Shown here: positions 21,979-32,250 of the stretch, one piece after another
Numbering within the stretch: the stretch's first letter is position 1
Layout of the letters: each line of letters starts with the position of its first letter
The notes under the pieces: generated by a model
What the model saw: only the letters and a program-made list of their open reading frames with translations
What the model was told of the DNA's origin: nothing
Databases searched by the model: none
Translations under genes and position numbers: made by a program
Source of the DNA: Bacillus multifaciens
Lineage (GTDB): Bacteria; Bacillota; Bacilli; Bacillales; Bacillaceae_G
DNA: 35,448 bases
Direction of reading: 5' to 3'
Assembly (NCBI RefSeq): GCF_030756675.1
Contig: NZ_JAVBXD010000043.1
Span: 1 to 35,448, forward strand

Positions 21979-24387
21979 TTATCTCGTCCTCATCTCTTCT
22001 GTGATTCTCCAAATATCATGGCTGTACTGCAAGATTGTTCGATCACTTGCAAAATGGCTAGATTTTGCAATGTTCATTGTACTTATTTCCAGCCATTTTT
22101 TTTGATTTTCATATGTTTCTCCAACTTTTTCTTGCATATCTACATATGGCGCAAAATCCCGGAGCACAAAATATTCGTCATTTTGAATAAGAAAAGAATC
22201 ACAAATAGCTTCAAACTCATCGCCCGCATCTTCAAAAAAGCCATTTGTCAGCTGATTGACAACTTTTTGAATGCGCATATCATGATGATAATAATCGCTA
22301 GCACGATAACCACCATTTTGATAATAATGCAGTACTTCCTCGGCCGTTAAACCAAAAATAAAAATAGCATCATTTCCAACAGCCTCTTTAATTTCAACAT
22401 TTGCACCGTCTAATGTACCTAGTGTCACCGCACCATTCATCATAAATTTCATATTTCCAGTTCCCGATGCTTCTTTACTCGCAGTTGAAATTTGTTCACT
22501 CACATCTGCGGCCGGAAAAATATCTTCAGCAAGTGAAACACGATAGTTTTCTAGAAATATAACTTTCATATATTGATTGACATACGGATCATCATTTACT
22601 TTTCGTGCCAATTCATTTATAAGTTTAATAATCTTTTTTGCGTAATAATATCCAGGTGATGCCTTTGCCGCAAAAATAAATGTACGTGGATAAAAGGAAA
22701 AACTAGCATCCTCTTTTAAACGATTGTACAAATATAAAATATGCAGTACATTTAATAATTGTCGCTTATAAGCATGCAGACGTTTTACTTGTACGTCAAA
22801 AATGGAATACGGATCAACAACAATACCAGTTTGTTTTTCAATCCGTTTCATTAGCAATTCTTTCCGCACTTGTTTTACATTATGAAGCGACTCCTGGAAC
22901 GCGGCATCGTACTTATAATTTCCTAAAGCTTGCAGCTGGTCCGGTTCTTTCATCCAATCCATTCCAATCGTGTCACATATTAATTTCGATAGCTGCGGAT
23001 TTGCTTTTAATAACCAGCGCCGATGCGTAATTCCGTTTGTCTTATTGTTAAACTTCTCTGGATAAAACTCATAAAACAAGCGCATTTCTCGCTGCTTTAA
23101 TATTTCCGTATGAATTTTCGCAACACCGTTTACACTATGACTCCCCACAATCGCCAAATGCGCCATCTTCACAAGCCCATGAGCGATAATCGCCATGTTT
23201 TCGATGCGATTCCAATCATACGAATAGCGTTCCCATAACTCATGACAAAAACGCTCATTAATTTCTTGGACAATCATATAAATACGTGGTAACAACGGTT
23301 CAAAAATATGAATTGGCCATTTTTCTAACGCTTCCGATAAGGTTGTATGATTTGTATAAGAAATCGTATGTGTTGTAACGTACCATGCATCTTCCCAGCC
23401 CATCTTTTCCTCATCAAGCAAAATGCGCATTAATTCTGGAATTGCTAAAACTGGATGCGTATCGTTAATATGAATAGCAATTTTCTCATGTAGATTACGA
23501 AGCGTACCATTTCGTTCCCGGTGCAACCGTACAATATTTTGTAAGCTGGCCGACACAAGGAAATATTGCTGTTTCAAACGAAGTATTTTCCCTTCATCAT
23601 GCGTATCATCTGGATATAAGAACTCCGAAACCGCTTCTGTTTCCCGTTTATATTTCAATACATCCTTGCAGTTCGGCGGAAACGGAACAGGCTCAGCACT
23701 CCAAAGGCGCAGTGTATTGACAGTACTTGTCTCATATCCAACAACAGGCATATCATATGGTACAGCCATAATCGTTTCCGCATTGATATGCCGAAACTCA
23801 AGACGCTCACCAGATTGAAATGTATCAACTTGTCCCCAAAAACTAACTTCCACCGCTTGGTCATGCCTTCGCACTTCCCAAACATTCCCGTGTCGTAGCC
23901 ATTGTTCCGGCAGCTCAATTTGATAACCGTCTACAATTTTTTGATCAAACAAACCGTGCTTATAGCGAATCCCGCACCCGTGCCCTGGTAAATTTAACGA
24001 AGCAAGGGAATCAAGAAAACAGGCTGCTAAACGACCGAGGCCGCCATTTCCCAGGCCAGCATCTGCTTCCATTTCCTCAATATCTTGCAAATAAATCCCC
24101 AGCTCTTCTAAACCTCGTTCACATACATCACGTATTCCTAAATTTAATATATTACTTCCTAACAAACGACCTAATAAAAACTCAATAGATAAGTAATACA
24201 TTTGCTTCTGATTCTCTGTCCGGTACCGTTCATTCGTCCCAATCCAGCGTTGACTAATATATTCACGTACCATATGACCGAGCGTATTATATTGATCTTG
24301 CACTGTCGAATCTTTAAAACTTTTTCCATACATTGTTTCTAGCTTTTCTAAAAAAGCAGCTTTAAAATTCTCTGTATTTGAGAACAA
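21979..24387 (-). CDS. glgP: Glycogen phosphorylase
   Basis: 802 residues, GT35 family. It releases glucose-1-phosphate from glycogen ends. The N-terminal half has RYKHGLFDQKIVDGYQ, and the C-terminal half the PLP-binding block KEASGTGNMKFMMNGA with the Schiff-base Lys, then LGTLDGANVEI. The open frame extends 54 codons further upstream (to 24549) into glgA, but only the TTG at 24385-24387 (product LFSNTENFKAAFLEKLE) has a ribosome site (GAGGTGAGAGG), and the resulting length equals the B. cereus protein. It is the last gene of the glgB-C-D-A-P operon. Having synthesis and breakdown genes in one unit fits a storage cycle. Confidence 0.93.
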   Translation of the reverse strand: MFSNTENFKAAFLEKLETMYGKSFKDSTVQDQYNTLGHMVREYISQRWIGTNERYRTENQKQMYYLSIEFLLGRLLGSNILNLGIRDVCERGLEELGIYLQDIEEMEADAGLGNGGLGRLAACFLDSLASLNLPGHGCGIRYKHGLFDQKIVDGYQIELPEQWLRHGNVWEVRRHDQAVEVSFWGQVDTFQSGERLEFRHINAETIMAVPYDMPVVGYETSTVNTLRLWSAEPVPFPPNCKDVLKYKRETEAVSEFLYPDDTHDEGKILRLKQQYFLVSASLQNIVRLHRERNGTLRNLHEKIAIHINDTHPVLAIPELMRILLDEEKMGWEDAWYVTTHTISYTNHTTLSEALEKWPIHIFEPLLPRIYMIVQEINERFCHELWERYSYDWNRIENMAIIAHGLVKMAHLAIVGSHSVNGVAKIHTEILKQREMRLFYEFYPEKFNNKTNGITHRRWLLKANPQLSKLICDTIGMDWMKEPDQLQALGNYKYDAAFQESLHNVKQVRKELLMKRIEKQTGIVVDPYSIFDVQVKRLHAYKRQLLNVLHILYLYNRLKEDASFSFYPRTFIFAAKASPGYYYAKKIIKLINELARKVNDDPYVNQYMKVIFLENYRVSLAEDIFPAADVSEQISTASKEASGTGNMKFMMNGAVTLGTLDGANVEIKEAVGNDAIFIFGLTAEEVLHYYQNGGYRASDYYHHDMRIQKVVNQLTNGFFEDAGDEFEAICDSFLIQNDEYFVLRDFAPYVDMQEKVGETYENQKKWLEISTMNIAKSSHFASDRTILQYSHDIWRITEEMRTR

Positions 24388-24415
24388 CCCTCTCACCTCT
24401 TTCAAAGTGAAACTT

Positions 24416-24440
24416 CCAGCAATGGTTTTTCCACTGCTGG
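24416..24440 (-). other. Hairpin in the glgA-glgP gap
   Basis: On the transcript CCAGCAGUGG - AAAAA - CCAUUGCUGG pairs over 10 bp with one GU pair, 30 nt upstream of the glgP TTG start. There is no T run, so it is more likely an RNA-processing or stability element than a terminator. Confidence 0.5.
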
Positions 24441-24454
24441 TTAGCTCTATCCTA

Positions 24455-25960
24455 TTACTTGTTAACAGAAAGAATCGGTTGCTTATGATCGCTTTTCTTT
24501 TCTTCCTCATTCGTTTGTGGTTCTTGATTGGAAGCGAACAAGCTTTCATACAGCCCCTTATATTTCTGTGCAGACTGTTTCCAGCTATAATCCTCCGTCA
24601 TCGCTCTTTTCATAAGAGACTGCCATACCTGTTTGTCATGATAATAGTGCAGTGCACGCTGAACCGTATGCAACATATCGTGCGCATTAAAGTTCGTAAA
24701 ACTAAACCCATTTCCTTCATTTGTATATTCATTGTACGATTGAACAGTATCATTTAAACCGCCTGTTTCCCGTACAATTGGAATCGCTCCGTACGTAAGA
24801 GCAATAAGCTGTCCAAGACCACATGGTTCAAATAAAGAAGGCATTAAAAATAAATCGGCCCCAGCATATACTTGATGTGCTAGTTCTTCATGAAACCCGA
24901 TATATACTTTTACTTTATCTGAGTATTCATATGCCATTTGCTCAAAAAACTGTTCATATTCTTTATTTCCTGATCCAAGCACAATAAATTGTACATCTTC
25001 TTGCATCATTTCATGAAAAACATGACGTACTAAATCTAATCCTTTTTGCTCTGTTAAACGTGTAACCATTGCAATAATTGGTGCCTCTTCTTTTTCTGGT
25101 AATCCAAAATAACGCTGCAGAGCACGTTTATTCTCTCTTTTTTTATAGAGTGAATTTGCATCATACATTGCCGCTATCGTTTTATCATTCTTTGGGTTGT
25201 ACAAAACATCATCAATTCCATTTACAATTCCAACAAGTTTATCGTTATATTTACGTAATAAACCATCTAATTTCTCTCCGAAAAATGAATATTGAATTTC
25301 TTCTTTATATGTCGGACTTACCGCTGTAATGATATCAGAGGCAATAATTCCGCCTTTCATAAAGTTAATGTTTCCGTAAAACTCAAGCTGTTCACTATGA
25401 AAATACTCATCACCAAGCTCTAATAAGTCATGCATAACAATGCGCGGGAACACACCTTGAAATTGCAAATTATGAATCGTGAAAACCGTCTTGATCTTTT
25501 CGTATAATGGCTGCTCACGATATTTTTCTCGCAATAAAAAGTTTGCCATCGCTGTATGCCAATCGTGACAATGCAGAACATCCACTTCAAAATCTAAATG
25601 CGGAATGCACTCTAATACAGCCTTTGAGAAAAATGAAAAACGTTCGCCATCATCATAATGACCATATATGGAATCACGTTTAAAGTAATACTCATTGTCG
25701 ATAAAGTAATACGTAATTCCTTCCTGTTCCAATTTCAAAATACCGCAATATTGATTACGCCAGCCAAGCTGAACCGTAATCACCTTGTGAAGCACACATT
25801 TTTTTCTTATACGCTCCGGAATTAAACTATAATATGGAAGCATAACGCGCACGTTCATCCCAAGTTTTTGTAACGTCTTTGGAAGTGCTCCGGCTACATC
25901 AGCTAAGCCACCCGATTTAATAAATGGTACGCACTCTGATACTGCAAATAAAATATTCAC
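24455..25960 (-). CDS. glgA: Glycogen synthase (ADP-glucose dependent)
   Basis: 501 residues, GT5 with the GT-B fold. It elongates alpha-1,4-glucan from ADP-glucose. The N-terminal [13 protein letters not shown] binds ADP-glucose, HCHDWHTA and TIHNLQFQG lie in the first domain, and [12 protein letters not shown] is the C-terminal acceptor-Glu motif. The start is the GTG at 25958-25960 (product [14 protein letters not shown]), with GGAGAG nine bases upstream; the longer ATG reading adds 15 unconserved residues. After the fold ends near ESLFA there is a charged tail of about 26 residues ([17 protein letters not shown]), longer than the ~476-residue B. cereus protein I remember. Confidence 0.93.
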   Translation of the reverse strand: MNILFAVSECVPFIKSGGLADVAGALPKTLQKLGMNVRVMLPYYSLIPERIRKKCVLHKVITVQLGWRNQYCGILKLEQEGITYYFIDNEYYFKRDSIYGHYDDGERFSFFSKAVLECIPHLDFEVDVLHCHDWHTAMANFLLREKYREQPLYEKIKTVFTIHNLQFQGVFPRIVMHDLLELGDEYFHSEQLEFYGNINFMKGGIIASDIITAVSPTYKEEIQYSFFGEKLDGLLRKYNDKLVGIVNGIDDVLYNPKNDKTIAAMYDANSLYKKRENKRALQRYFGLPEKEEAPIIAMVTRLTEQKGLDLVRHVFHEMMQEDVQFIVLGSGNKEYEQFFEQMAYEYSDKVKVYIGFHEELAHQVYAGADLFLMPSLFEPCGLGQLIALTYGAIPIVRETGGLNDTVQSYNEYTNEGNGFSFTNFNAHDMLHTVQRALHYYHDKQVWQSLMKRAMTEDYSWKQSAQKYKGLYESLFASNQEPQTNEEEKKSDHKQPILSVNK

Positions 25961-26044
25961 TGTAATTGTCTCTCCGCAATAGCTAAGCATAGGTAAAACA
26001 TTCACCTATGCTTAGCATGCAGATTCCTCCTCTCAATACTGATC

Positions 26045-27073
26045 TTACTGAATTGTTACATTACTGCTTTGAGTCTTTCCTTTCTCTACAACACATGGAT
26101 CACTTGAACCTGTTAATATTGTTCCATCTTCAATCTTTACATCCTTATCAAGGATTACGCCATCTAGTATACAATTCTCTCCAATTTGGCCCTTTTGCAT
26201 AATAATACTATTACGAACGATAGAACCTTTTCCAATCTTTACAGAACGAAAGACAACGCTATTTTCTACTTCCCCTTCGATAATGCTGCCGTTAGCAATC
26301 ATCGCATTATGTACATTTGCCTCTTTTCCGTACCTTGTTGGCGGCTCATCCTTTACTTTCGTAAAAATTGGTGCTTCTTTCTGAAAGACTTGCTTCCAAA
26401 TGTGCGGCTGCAATATTTCTAAACTATGCTTATAGTAACTTTCAATTGAATCTATCACCGCCACATAACCAGTATGTTCATAACTTTCCATACGCAACGA
26501 AGTATTTCGTTTTTCTTTAACAATATCAAGTAAGCTATAATAGCCCATATCTTGATACGTCTCAAACAATTGTAATAATAACTCCTTCTTTAATACATAC
26601 GTCTGAAGCGACTTACCACGGTGACATACTTCCGTAATATGTGCGTTTGTATATAAATGATGTTCTAATACAGCTTGAAAATCAAGCGCTGTCACAACAT
26701 GACTGTTTGTAATGACAACATATTCTTGCTTACTACGCAAAAAGTAGTCAATATGTCTGCTAAAATGAGCAAATGATCCAAACTCATCTTGAGCACATTG
26801 GCAATTTGGAGGAAATAAAAATAAGCCGTCGCGTTTCCGATCTAAATCCCACTGTTTCCCAGAACCGAGATGATCCATGAGCGAACGATTTTTATGACTT
26901 GTGAAAATAGCTACACTATGAATATGAGAATTTACCATATTGGAAAGCATAAAATCTATTAAACGGTAACGTCCGCCAAACGGCAATACCGCCAACGATC
27001 GATGATTTGTTACTTGCTGCAATGATGGAAAATTCTCTGTCGCATTAATAATTCCTAACATTGATTCTCTCAC
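26045..27073 (-). CDS. glgD: Glucose-1-phosphate adenylyltransferase regulatory subunit
   Basis: 342 residues. It is a paralogue of GlgC with a nucleotidyltransferase-like N-terminal domain and left-handed beta-helix C-terminal repeats (IANGSIIEGEVENSVVFRSVKIGKGSIV). The GGKGSRL phosphate-binding loop of GlgC is replaced by VTNHRSLAVLPFGGRYRLIDF, so the catalytic loop is missing, and GlgD acts as the modulating partner in the GlgC-GlgD ADP-glucose pyrophosphorylase of Bacilli. The GTG start at 27071-27073 has GGGGAT in front. An ATG four codons later (MLGIINATE) is an alternative. A 291-bp gap with a repeat separates it from glgC. Confidence 0.92.
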   Translation of the reverse strand: MRESMLGIINATENFPSLQQVTNHRSLAVLPFGGRYRLIDFMLSNMVNSHIHSVAIFTSHKNRSLMDHLGSGKQWDLDRKRDGLFLFPPNCQCAQDEFGSFAHFSRHIDYFLRSKQEYVVITNSHVVTALDFQAVLEHHLYTNAHITEVCHRGKSLQTYVLKKELLLQLFETYQDMGYYSLLDIVKEKRNTSLRMESYEHTGYVAVIDSIESYYKHSLEILQPHIWKQVFQKEAPIFTKVKDEPPTRYGKEANVHNAMIANGSIIEGEVENSVVFRSVKIGKGSIVRNSIIMQKGQIGENCILDGVILDKDVKIEDGTILTGSSDPCVVEKGKTQSSNVTIQ

Positions 27074-27132
27074 TCATCTCATCCCCTTTTCGTCACGCTC
27101 TACCAGAAAGTAAAATAGTCATTCATAAAAAC

Positions 27133-27340
27133 CACTTATAGAAATTCATTTAGACCTTTCGACATACAAATTGCTGCTATGCAGAAAAAAAGATTCTGCA
27201 CTCACTTACTCCCTTTGTTTGAAACCATTGCATGTGGCAGTAAAAGGAACTGACTGCTTCTACACATAGCCAGGTGCTCTCGTCCACCTAAAAAGAAAAG
27301 GGTTTCGCTGTCGGGTTTTTAACTTTGATTTATTTACCTT
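27133..27340 (-). repeat. Interspersed bcr1-like repeat inside the glg operon
   Basis: Minus-strand reading shows GGTGGACGAGAGCACCTGGC, GAAGCAGTCAGTTCC, CTGCCACATGCAATG and GCAGAATC, with CGACATA near 27160 and a divergent TGTCGGG at the other side. It occupies most of the glgC-glgD gap, so it is transcribed as part of the operon mRNA. Confidence 0.68.
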
Positions 27341-27364
27341 CCCTTGTAAATCATTCGTCTCACT

Positions 27365-28495
27365 TTACATTTCCTCCGCAATTAACACAACGTCTTCTAT
27401 ATTTTTTTCCGGACGAATAATGGTTCCATCTTCAATAACCATTCCTGGTCCAACAATGGCACGCTCGATCACAACATTCTTTCCAACCTTAGCGTCTGGC
27501 ATAATAACGGAATCGACAATCCTGCTTCCTTCCTCTACAATTACCCCTTGGAATAAGACAGAGTGCCGAACATTTCCTTCAACAACACAGCCTTCATTTA
27601 TTAACGATTCTTCCACTTCTGCTGATGGTGCAATATATTGTGGCGGCTGATTCGGATTTACAGAACAAATTCTCCAATCAAGATCATATAGATTAAGCGA
27701 TGAATCCTCCTGAAGTAGATCCATATTTGCCTCCCATAAGCTCTTCACTGTTCCAACATCTTTCCAATACCCACTAAATGGGTACGCAACAAGCTTTTTA
27801 TTTTCATCTAGTAAAAGTGGAATCACATCTTTCCCAAAGTCATTACTGGATTCTGGATTTCTTGCATCCATTTCTAAATACTCTTTTAAAATAGCCCAAT
27901 TAAAAATGTAAATTCCCATTGAAGCTAGATTGCTTTTTGGAAATTGCGGTTTTTCTTCAAATTCAACAATCTCCATCGCTTCATTCGTATTCATAATGCC
28001 AAAGCGGCTCGCCTCATCCCAAGGTACTTCAATAACAGAAATAGAGACATCTGCTTCTCTTTCTATGTGATAATCAAGCATTTTGGCATAGTCCATCTTA
28101 TAAATATGATCTCCAGACAAAATGAGAACATGTTCTGGATCATACTGCTTTAAATAATTTAAATTTTGATAAATGGCACTTGCCGTTCCCGTATACCATT
28201 TCACACCTGAAGACTCCGCATAAGGAGGAAGTACAGTAACCCCTCCATTTACACGGTCTAAATCCCATGCATCTCCAATACCGATATAACTATGTAACTC
28301 TAACGGCTGGTATTGTGTTAAGATCCCGACTGTTTCGATACCAGAGTTCGCACAGTTACTTAATGTAAAATCAATAATGCGATATTTCCCCCCAAATGGA
28401 ACAGCTGGCTTAGCTAAATTTTTTGTTAATGCACTTAGACGACTACCTTTTCCCCCTGCTAATAACATTGCTACGCACTTCTGCTTTTGAACCAT
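27365..28495 (-). CDS. glgC: Glucose-1-phosphate adenylyltransferase catalytic subunit
   Basis: 376 residues. It makes ADP-glucose from ATP and glucose-1-phosphate, the committed step of glycogen synthesis. The nucleotide-binding loop [28 protein letters not shown], the sugar-phosphate region GTASAIYQN and [19 protein letters not shown], and C-terminal beta-helix hexapeptides are all present. Length and sequence match B. cereus GlgC closely. The ATG has GGGGAG about 10 bases upstream. The gene overlaps the end of glgB by 53 bp on the same strand. Confidence 0.96.
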   Translation of the reverse strand: MVQKQKCVAMLLAGGKGSRLSALTKNLAKPAVPFGGKYRIIDFTLSNCANSGIETVGILTQYQPLELHSYIGIGDAWDLDRVNGGVTVLPPYAESSGVKWYTGTASAIYQNLNYLKQYDPEHVLILSGDHIYKMDYAKMLDYHIEREADVSISVIEVPWDEASRFGIMNTNEAMEIVEFEEKPQFPKSNLASMGIYIFNWAILKEYLEMDARNPESSNDFGKDVIPLLLDENKKLVAYPFSGYWKDVGTVKSLWEANMDLLQEDSSLNLYDLDWRICSVNPNQPPQYIAPSAEVEESLINEGCVVEGNVRHSVLFQGVIVEEGSRIVDSVIMPDAKVGKNVVIERAIVGPGMVIEDGTIIRPEKNIEDVVLIAEEM

Positions 28496-30380
28496 CTTGT
28501 TTACTACTCCCCTTTCGCGTTTTCACTGGTCGTAAAATTGAAATTCCAAATGGTGGTATTGTCATTTCGACATGTGCAAGCTGATTATGATAAGGTACCA
28601 TAATCGCCTTTAATCGCTTCTTATTAATTTGCCCTGAACCGCCATATGCAGAACTATCGCTATTTAAAATTTCGTTATAATAGCGAAATTCCGGTACGCC
28701 AACTTTATAGTTTTCATACACCGCACTTGTAAAGTTGCACACGATAACGAGAACATCTTCTTCTCTTTCACCTTGGCGAATAAACGAAAAAACACTTTGC
28801 TCACGGTTATCCGCATCAATCCACTGAAAGCCTTTCGGTGTATGGTCAAGCTGCCAAAGCGGCTTAGAGCGCTTATACAATGCTATGAGCTCCTTGAAAT
28901 AATCATGCATACAATTATGCATCTCAAAATCATGTAAACTCCAATCTAAGTCCTCAAGATCTTTCCATTCATCAAATTGGCCAAACTCACCGCCCATAAA
29001 GAGCAGTTTCTTCCCTGGATGTGTAAATAAATAGCCGTACAATAAACGAAGCTGCGCAAACTTGGACCAATAATTACCTGGCATTTTATTTAACAGCGAC
29101 TTCTTCCCATGTACAACCTCGTCATGCGATAAAGGTAAAATAAAATTCTCAGAATACGCGTACAGCAGCGAAAAGGTTACTTTGTCATGAATATATTTCC
29201 GATACTCCGGCGCACATTCCATATATTTTAAAATGTCATTCATCCAGCCCATATTCCATTTATAATTAAAGCCAAGTCCACCTTCATAAGTCGGTGCTGT
29301 TACGAGCGGCCATGCCGTTGAATCTTCCGCAGTCATTAAGAAAGTGGGATCTTCTGCAAATACAGCTTCATTTAACTGCTGCAGGAATGATACTGCATGT
29401 TCGTTGCTTTCCTGCCCCCCATTTCGTTCCCAATACAACATATTCGCAACCGCATCCACCCGAAAACCGTCAATATGATAAAATTTCATCCAAAACAACG
29501 CATTTGAAATAAGAAAATTTCGCACTTCTTGTTTTCCTAAGTCAAAATTTACCGTTCCCCATACACGATTTTCTTGCACATCAAGATCTTTATATTCATA
29601 CGTCGGTTCTCCGTCAAACAAATAAAGTCCATGAGCGTCTTTACAAAAATGTCCTGGTACCCAATCTAAAATGACACCGATCCCATATTTGTGACATTCA
29701 TCGACAAAATACATGAAATCTTGTGGTGTTCCGTATCTACTTGTCGGTACATAATATCCCGTTCCTTGATACCCCCAAGAACGATCATACGGGTGTTCAA
29801 TAAGCGGCATAATTTCAACATGAGTAAATTGATGCTCTGCTACATACGGAATAAGCTCATCTGCCATTTCTCGATAAGAATAAAAAGACCCATCTTCTTT
29901 CTTTTTCCAAGAACCAAAATGAATCTCATAAATGGCTAATGGTTCATTGTAGATTGGCTTTCGCTTCTTTTTTTGAAACCACTTCTGGTCTTTCCATTTA
30001 TATCCTTTTATATCGTAAACAACGGATGCCGTATTTGGCCGAACTTCAGCATACATTGCATACGGATCAGCTTTTAAAATCGTATGTCCTTCTCCCGTTT
30101 GAATCGCATACTTATATAATTTCTGCTGAGGAATATTCGGTATAAATAAAGACCAAATCCCTTTCTCTGTCACTCGTATCATTTCATGCATCTCGCTATT
30201 CCACTCATTAAAATCTCCTACAATACTCACAGCTTGTGCATGAGGTGCCCATACGGAAAAACGTGTGCCTTCCATTCCATTTTCCATCGTCAAATGAGCA
30301 CCAAGAATCTCGTAGCTATCATAAAACTTTTCTTCATGGAACAATAACATGTCTTTCACATTACCCTTTGTCTCAATCAC
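28443..30380 (-). CDS. glgB: 1,4-alpha-glucan branching enzyme
   Basis: 645 residues. An N-terminal CBM48 domain ([23 protein letters not shown]) precedes a GH13 barrel with region I DWVPGHF, region [13 protein letters not shown] (nucleophile Asp), region III TAEDS (acid Glu) and region IV LSHDEV, then the all-beta C-terminal domain. It adds alpha-1,6 branches to glycogen. Two GTG codons are possible; the one at 30378-30380 has GAGGTG six bases before it and gives the 645 residues I remember for B. cereus. The other, three codons upstream, lies inside that ribosome site. First gene of the glg operon; its last 17 codons overlap glgC. Confidence 0.94.
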   Translation of the reverse strand: MIETKGNVKDMLLFHEEKFYDSYEILGAHLTMENGMEGTRFSVWAPHAQAVSIVGDFNEWNSEMHEMIRVTEKGIWSLFIPNIPQQKLYKYAIQTGEGHTILKADPYAMYAEVRPNTASVVYDIKGYKWKDQKWFQKKKRKPIYNEPLAIYEIHFGSWKKKEDGSFYSYREMADELIPYVAEHQFTHVEIMPLIEHPYDRSWGYQGTGYYVPTSRYGTPQDFMYFVDECHKYGIGVILDWVPGHFCKDAHGLYLFDGEPTYEYKDLDVQENRVWGTVNFDLGKQEVRNFLISNALFWMKFYHIDGFRVDAVANMLYWERNGGQESNEHAVSFLQQLNEAVFAEDPTFLMTAEDSTAWPLVTAPTYEGGLGFNYKWNMGWMNDILKYMECAPEYRKYIHDKVTFSLLYAYSENFILPLSHDEVVHGKKSLLNKMPGNYWSKFAQLRLLYGYLFTHPGKKLLFMGGEFGQFDEWKDLEDLDWSLHDFEMHNCMHDYFKELIALYKRSKPLWQLDHTPKGFQWIDADNREQSVFSFIRQGEREEDVLVIVCNFTSAVYENYKVGVPEFRYYNEILNSDSSAYGGSGQINKKRLKAIMVPYHNQLAHVEMTIPPFGISILRPVKTRKGSSKQDGSKAEVRSNVISRGKR

Positions 30381-30453
30381 TATGTTCACCTCACAAGATG
30401 ACAGAATTTTAAATATGTTATTACTATTCTTCGGTAAATTGAAATATCCTTGC

Positions 30454-30491
30454 GAATTTCTAAAAAAACATACGCTTTTTTATAGAAATTC
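30454..30491 (-). repeat. Inverted repeat in the glgB leader
   Basis: GAATTTCTA (30454-30462) and TAGAAATTC (30483-30491) are perfect 9-base complements 20 bases apart, within the 313-bp glgB-ldh gap. It could be a protein binding site or a leader hairpin. The same gap also holds a cre-like site and the ldh terminator; I see no gene in it. Confidence 0.45.
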
Positions 30492-30545
30492 ATGGTAATT
30501 TCATGAAATTCAACCGAAAAATATCGAATTTTGACGAATATTCAT

Positions 30546-30559
30546 TGTAAGCGTTTTAT
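30546..30559 (-). promoter_or_regulatory. cre-like catabolite control site upstream of glgB
   Basis: TGTAAGCGTTTTAT differs from the CcpA consensus TGWAANCGNTNWCA at one clear position. It lies about 165 bp upstream of the glgB start. Role as activator or repressor is not known. Confidence 0.4.
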
Positions 30560-30624
30560 TTTAGAATAATTTTTTTAGTGGAAAAGAAAAGGAGTTTATC
30601 GATATTTATTATTAAAGTAAAACA

Positions 30625-30680
30625 TAAAAAAACCCTTTCCAGCAAAGGGGTGAAATACAGGGGAGGGCCGGAAAGGGATT
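30625..30680 (-). terminator. ldh terminator
   Basis: CCCTTTCC (30633-30640) and GGAAAGGG (30670-30677) pair around a GC-rich loop, and on the minus strand the stem is followed by seven T residues. It starts about 15 bp after the ldh stop. The loop is unusually long (about 29 bases). Confidence 0.75.
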
Positions 30681-30693
30681 TATACAATTTGGA

Positions 30694-31653
<960 letters not shown>

Positions 31654-31739
31654 CTATTTTTCAATTTCATTATTAGCATTGTCATTTAAGTAAATAATTA
31701 AAATACTGTTTTTATGTTGTTTAACTTCTTTACACACAT

Positions 31740-31745
31740 ATTGTA
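31740..31745 (-). promoter_or_regulatory. ldh promoter -10 element
   Basis: TACAAT on the minus strand, about 100 bp before the ldh start. No good TTGACA box exists at 17 bp; the -35 region (around 31763-31768) is instead occupied by the first Rex palindrome. Confidence 0.5.
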
Positions 31746-31755
31746 GCACGTTTCT

Positions 31756-31773
31756 TTGTGAATGTATTCACAT
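31756..31773 (-). promoter_or_regulatory. Rex operator 1 of ldh
   Basis: TTGTGAATGTATTCACAT matches the Rex (NADH/NAD-sensing repressor) consensus TTGTGAA-N4-TTCACAA except for the last base. It overlaps the -35 region, so bound Rex would block transcription when NADH is low. Confidence 0.8.
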
Positions 31774-31785
31774 TTTATGACCTAA

Positions 31786-31803
31786 TTGTGAACTTTTTCA
31801 CAG
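31786..31803 (-). promoter_or_regulatory. Rex operator 2 of ldh
   Basis: TTGTGAACTTTTTCACAG is a second near-perfect Rex palindrome, exactly 30 bp from the first. The spacing (about three helical turns) puts both on the same face, suggesting cooperative binding. The rest of the 31639-31982 gap is AT-rich with no gene. Confidence 0.75.
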
Positions 31804-31982
31804 ATAGGATAAAGTTATTGTATCATATACGGAATCCATCCCAATTGCATAAATACACAGCATAATTCACATACTTTTCCTCTCAAAATCATAAGCACTT
31901 AAAACTGTATATAATTTGTCCACACCTTTTTTTAACTTAAAAATATATTATATATTGAATTAAAAATATACTTTAAAAGGAG

Positions 31983-32216
31983 TTGATCGATATAAACAAG
32001 CATACAAAATGCGTCTGTGAGCAACTTGAAACTTTACAGCCTGGCACAGAAGTAGATATTTTTCTAAACGGAAACTTTATAGATGATGTCACTTTTGTTA
32101 ACTTTAATCCTCAAAATTTTTGTGCAACTTTTGTAGATACAGAAGGAGATGAAGCAGGCGGCGTACTTCTTATAGATTGCCGTGATATTCAAGCACTTCG
32201 CATTGAGGCAAGCTAG
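31983..32216 (+). CDS. Small protein of unknown function, first of a tandem pair
   Basis: About 77 residues, not recognised. It is predicted all-beta with alternating hydrophobics: VDIFLNG, DDVTFVNF, CATFVDT, GVLLIDCRDIQALRI. It aligns with the next gene product over about 58 residues (NG, V-x-F, ATF, L-x-[DN]C-x-x-I-x-AL), so the two are paralogues. The start is uncertain: the TTG at 31983 abuts the AAAAGGAG site with no spacing, while an in-frame ATA at 31992-31994 is at the ideal distance; there is no in-frame ATG before the conserved part. A terminator follows directly. The fold might be Sm-like or OB-like (guess). Confidence 0.65.
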   Translation: MIDINKHTKCVCEQLETLQPGTEVDIFLNGNFIDDVTFVNFNPQNFCATFVDTEGDEAGGVLLIDCRDIQALRIEAS

Positions 32217-32221
32217 TTTAT

Positions 32222-32250
32222 AAAAGAGAGCTTTGAAAAAAGCTCTTTTT
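32222..32250 (+). terminator. Terminator between the two small paralogues
   Basis: GAGCTTT - GAAA - AAAGCTC followed by five T residues. It indicates that the two small genes are separate transcripts or only partly read through. Confidence 0.75.

Noticed and set aside
24388-24549. 54-codon N-terminal extension of glgP
   Set aside because: It overlaps the end of glgA, is not conserved in the family, and the TTG at 24387 has a strong ribosome site and gives the standard length.
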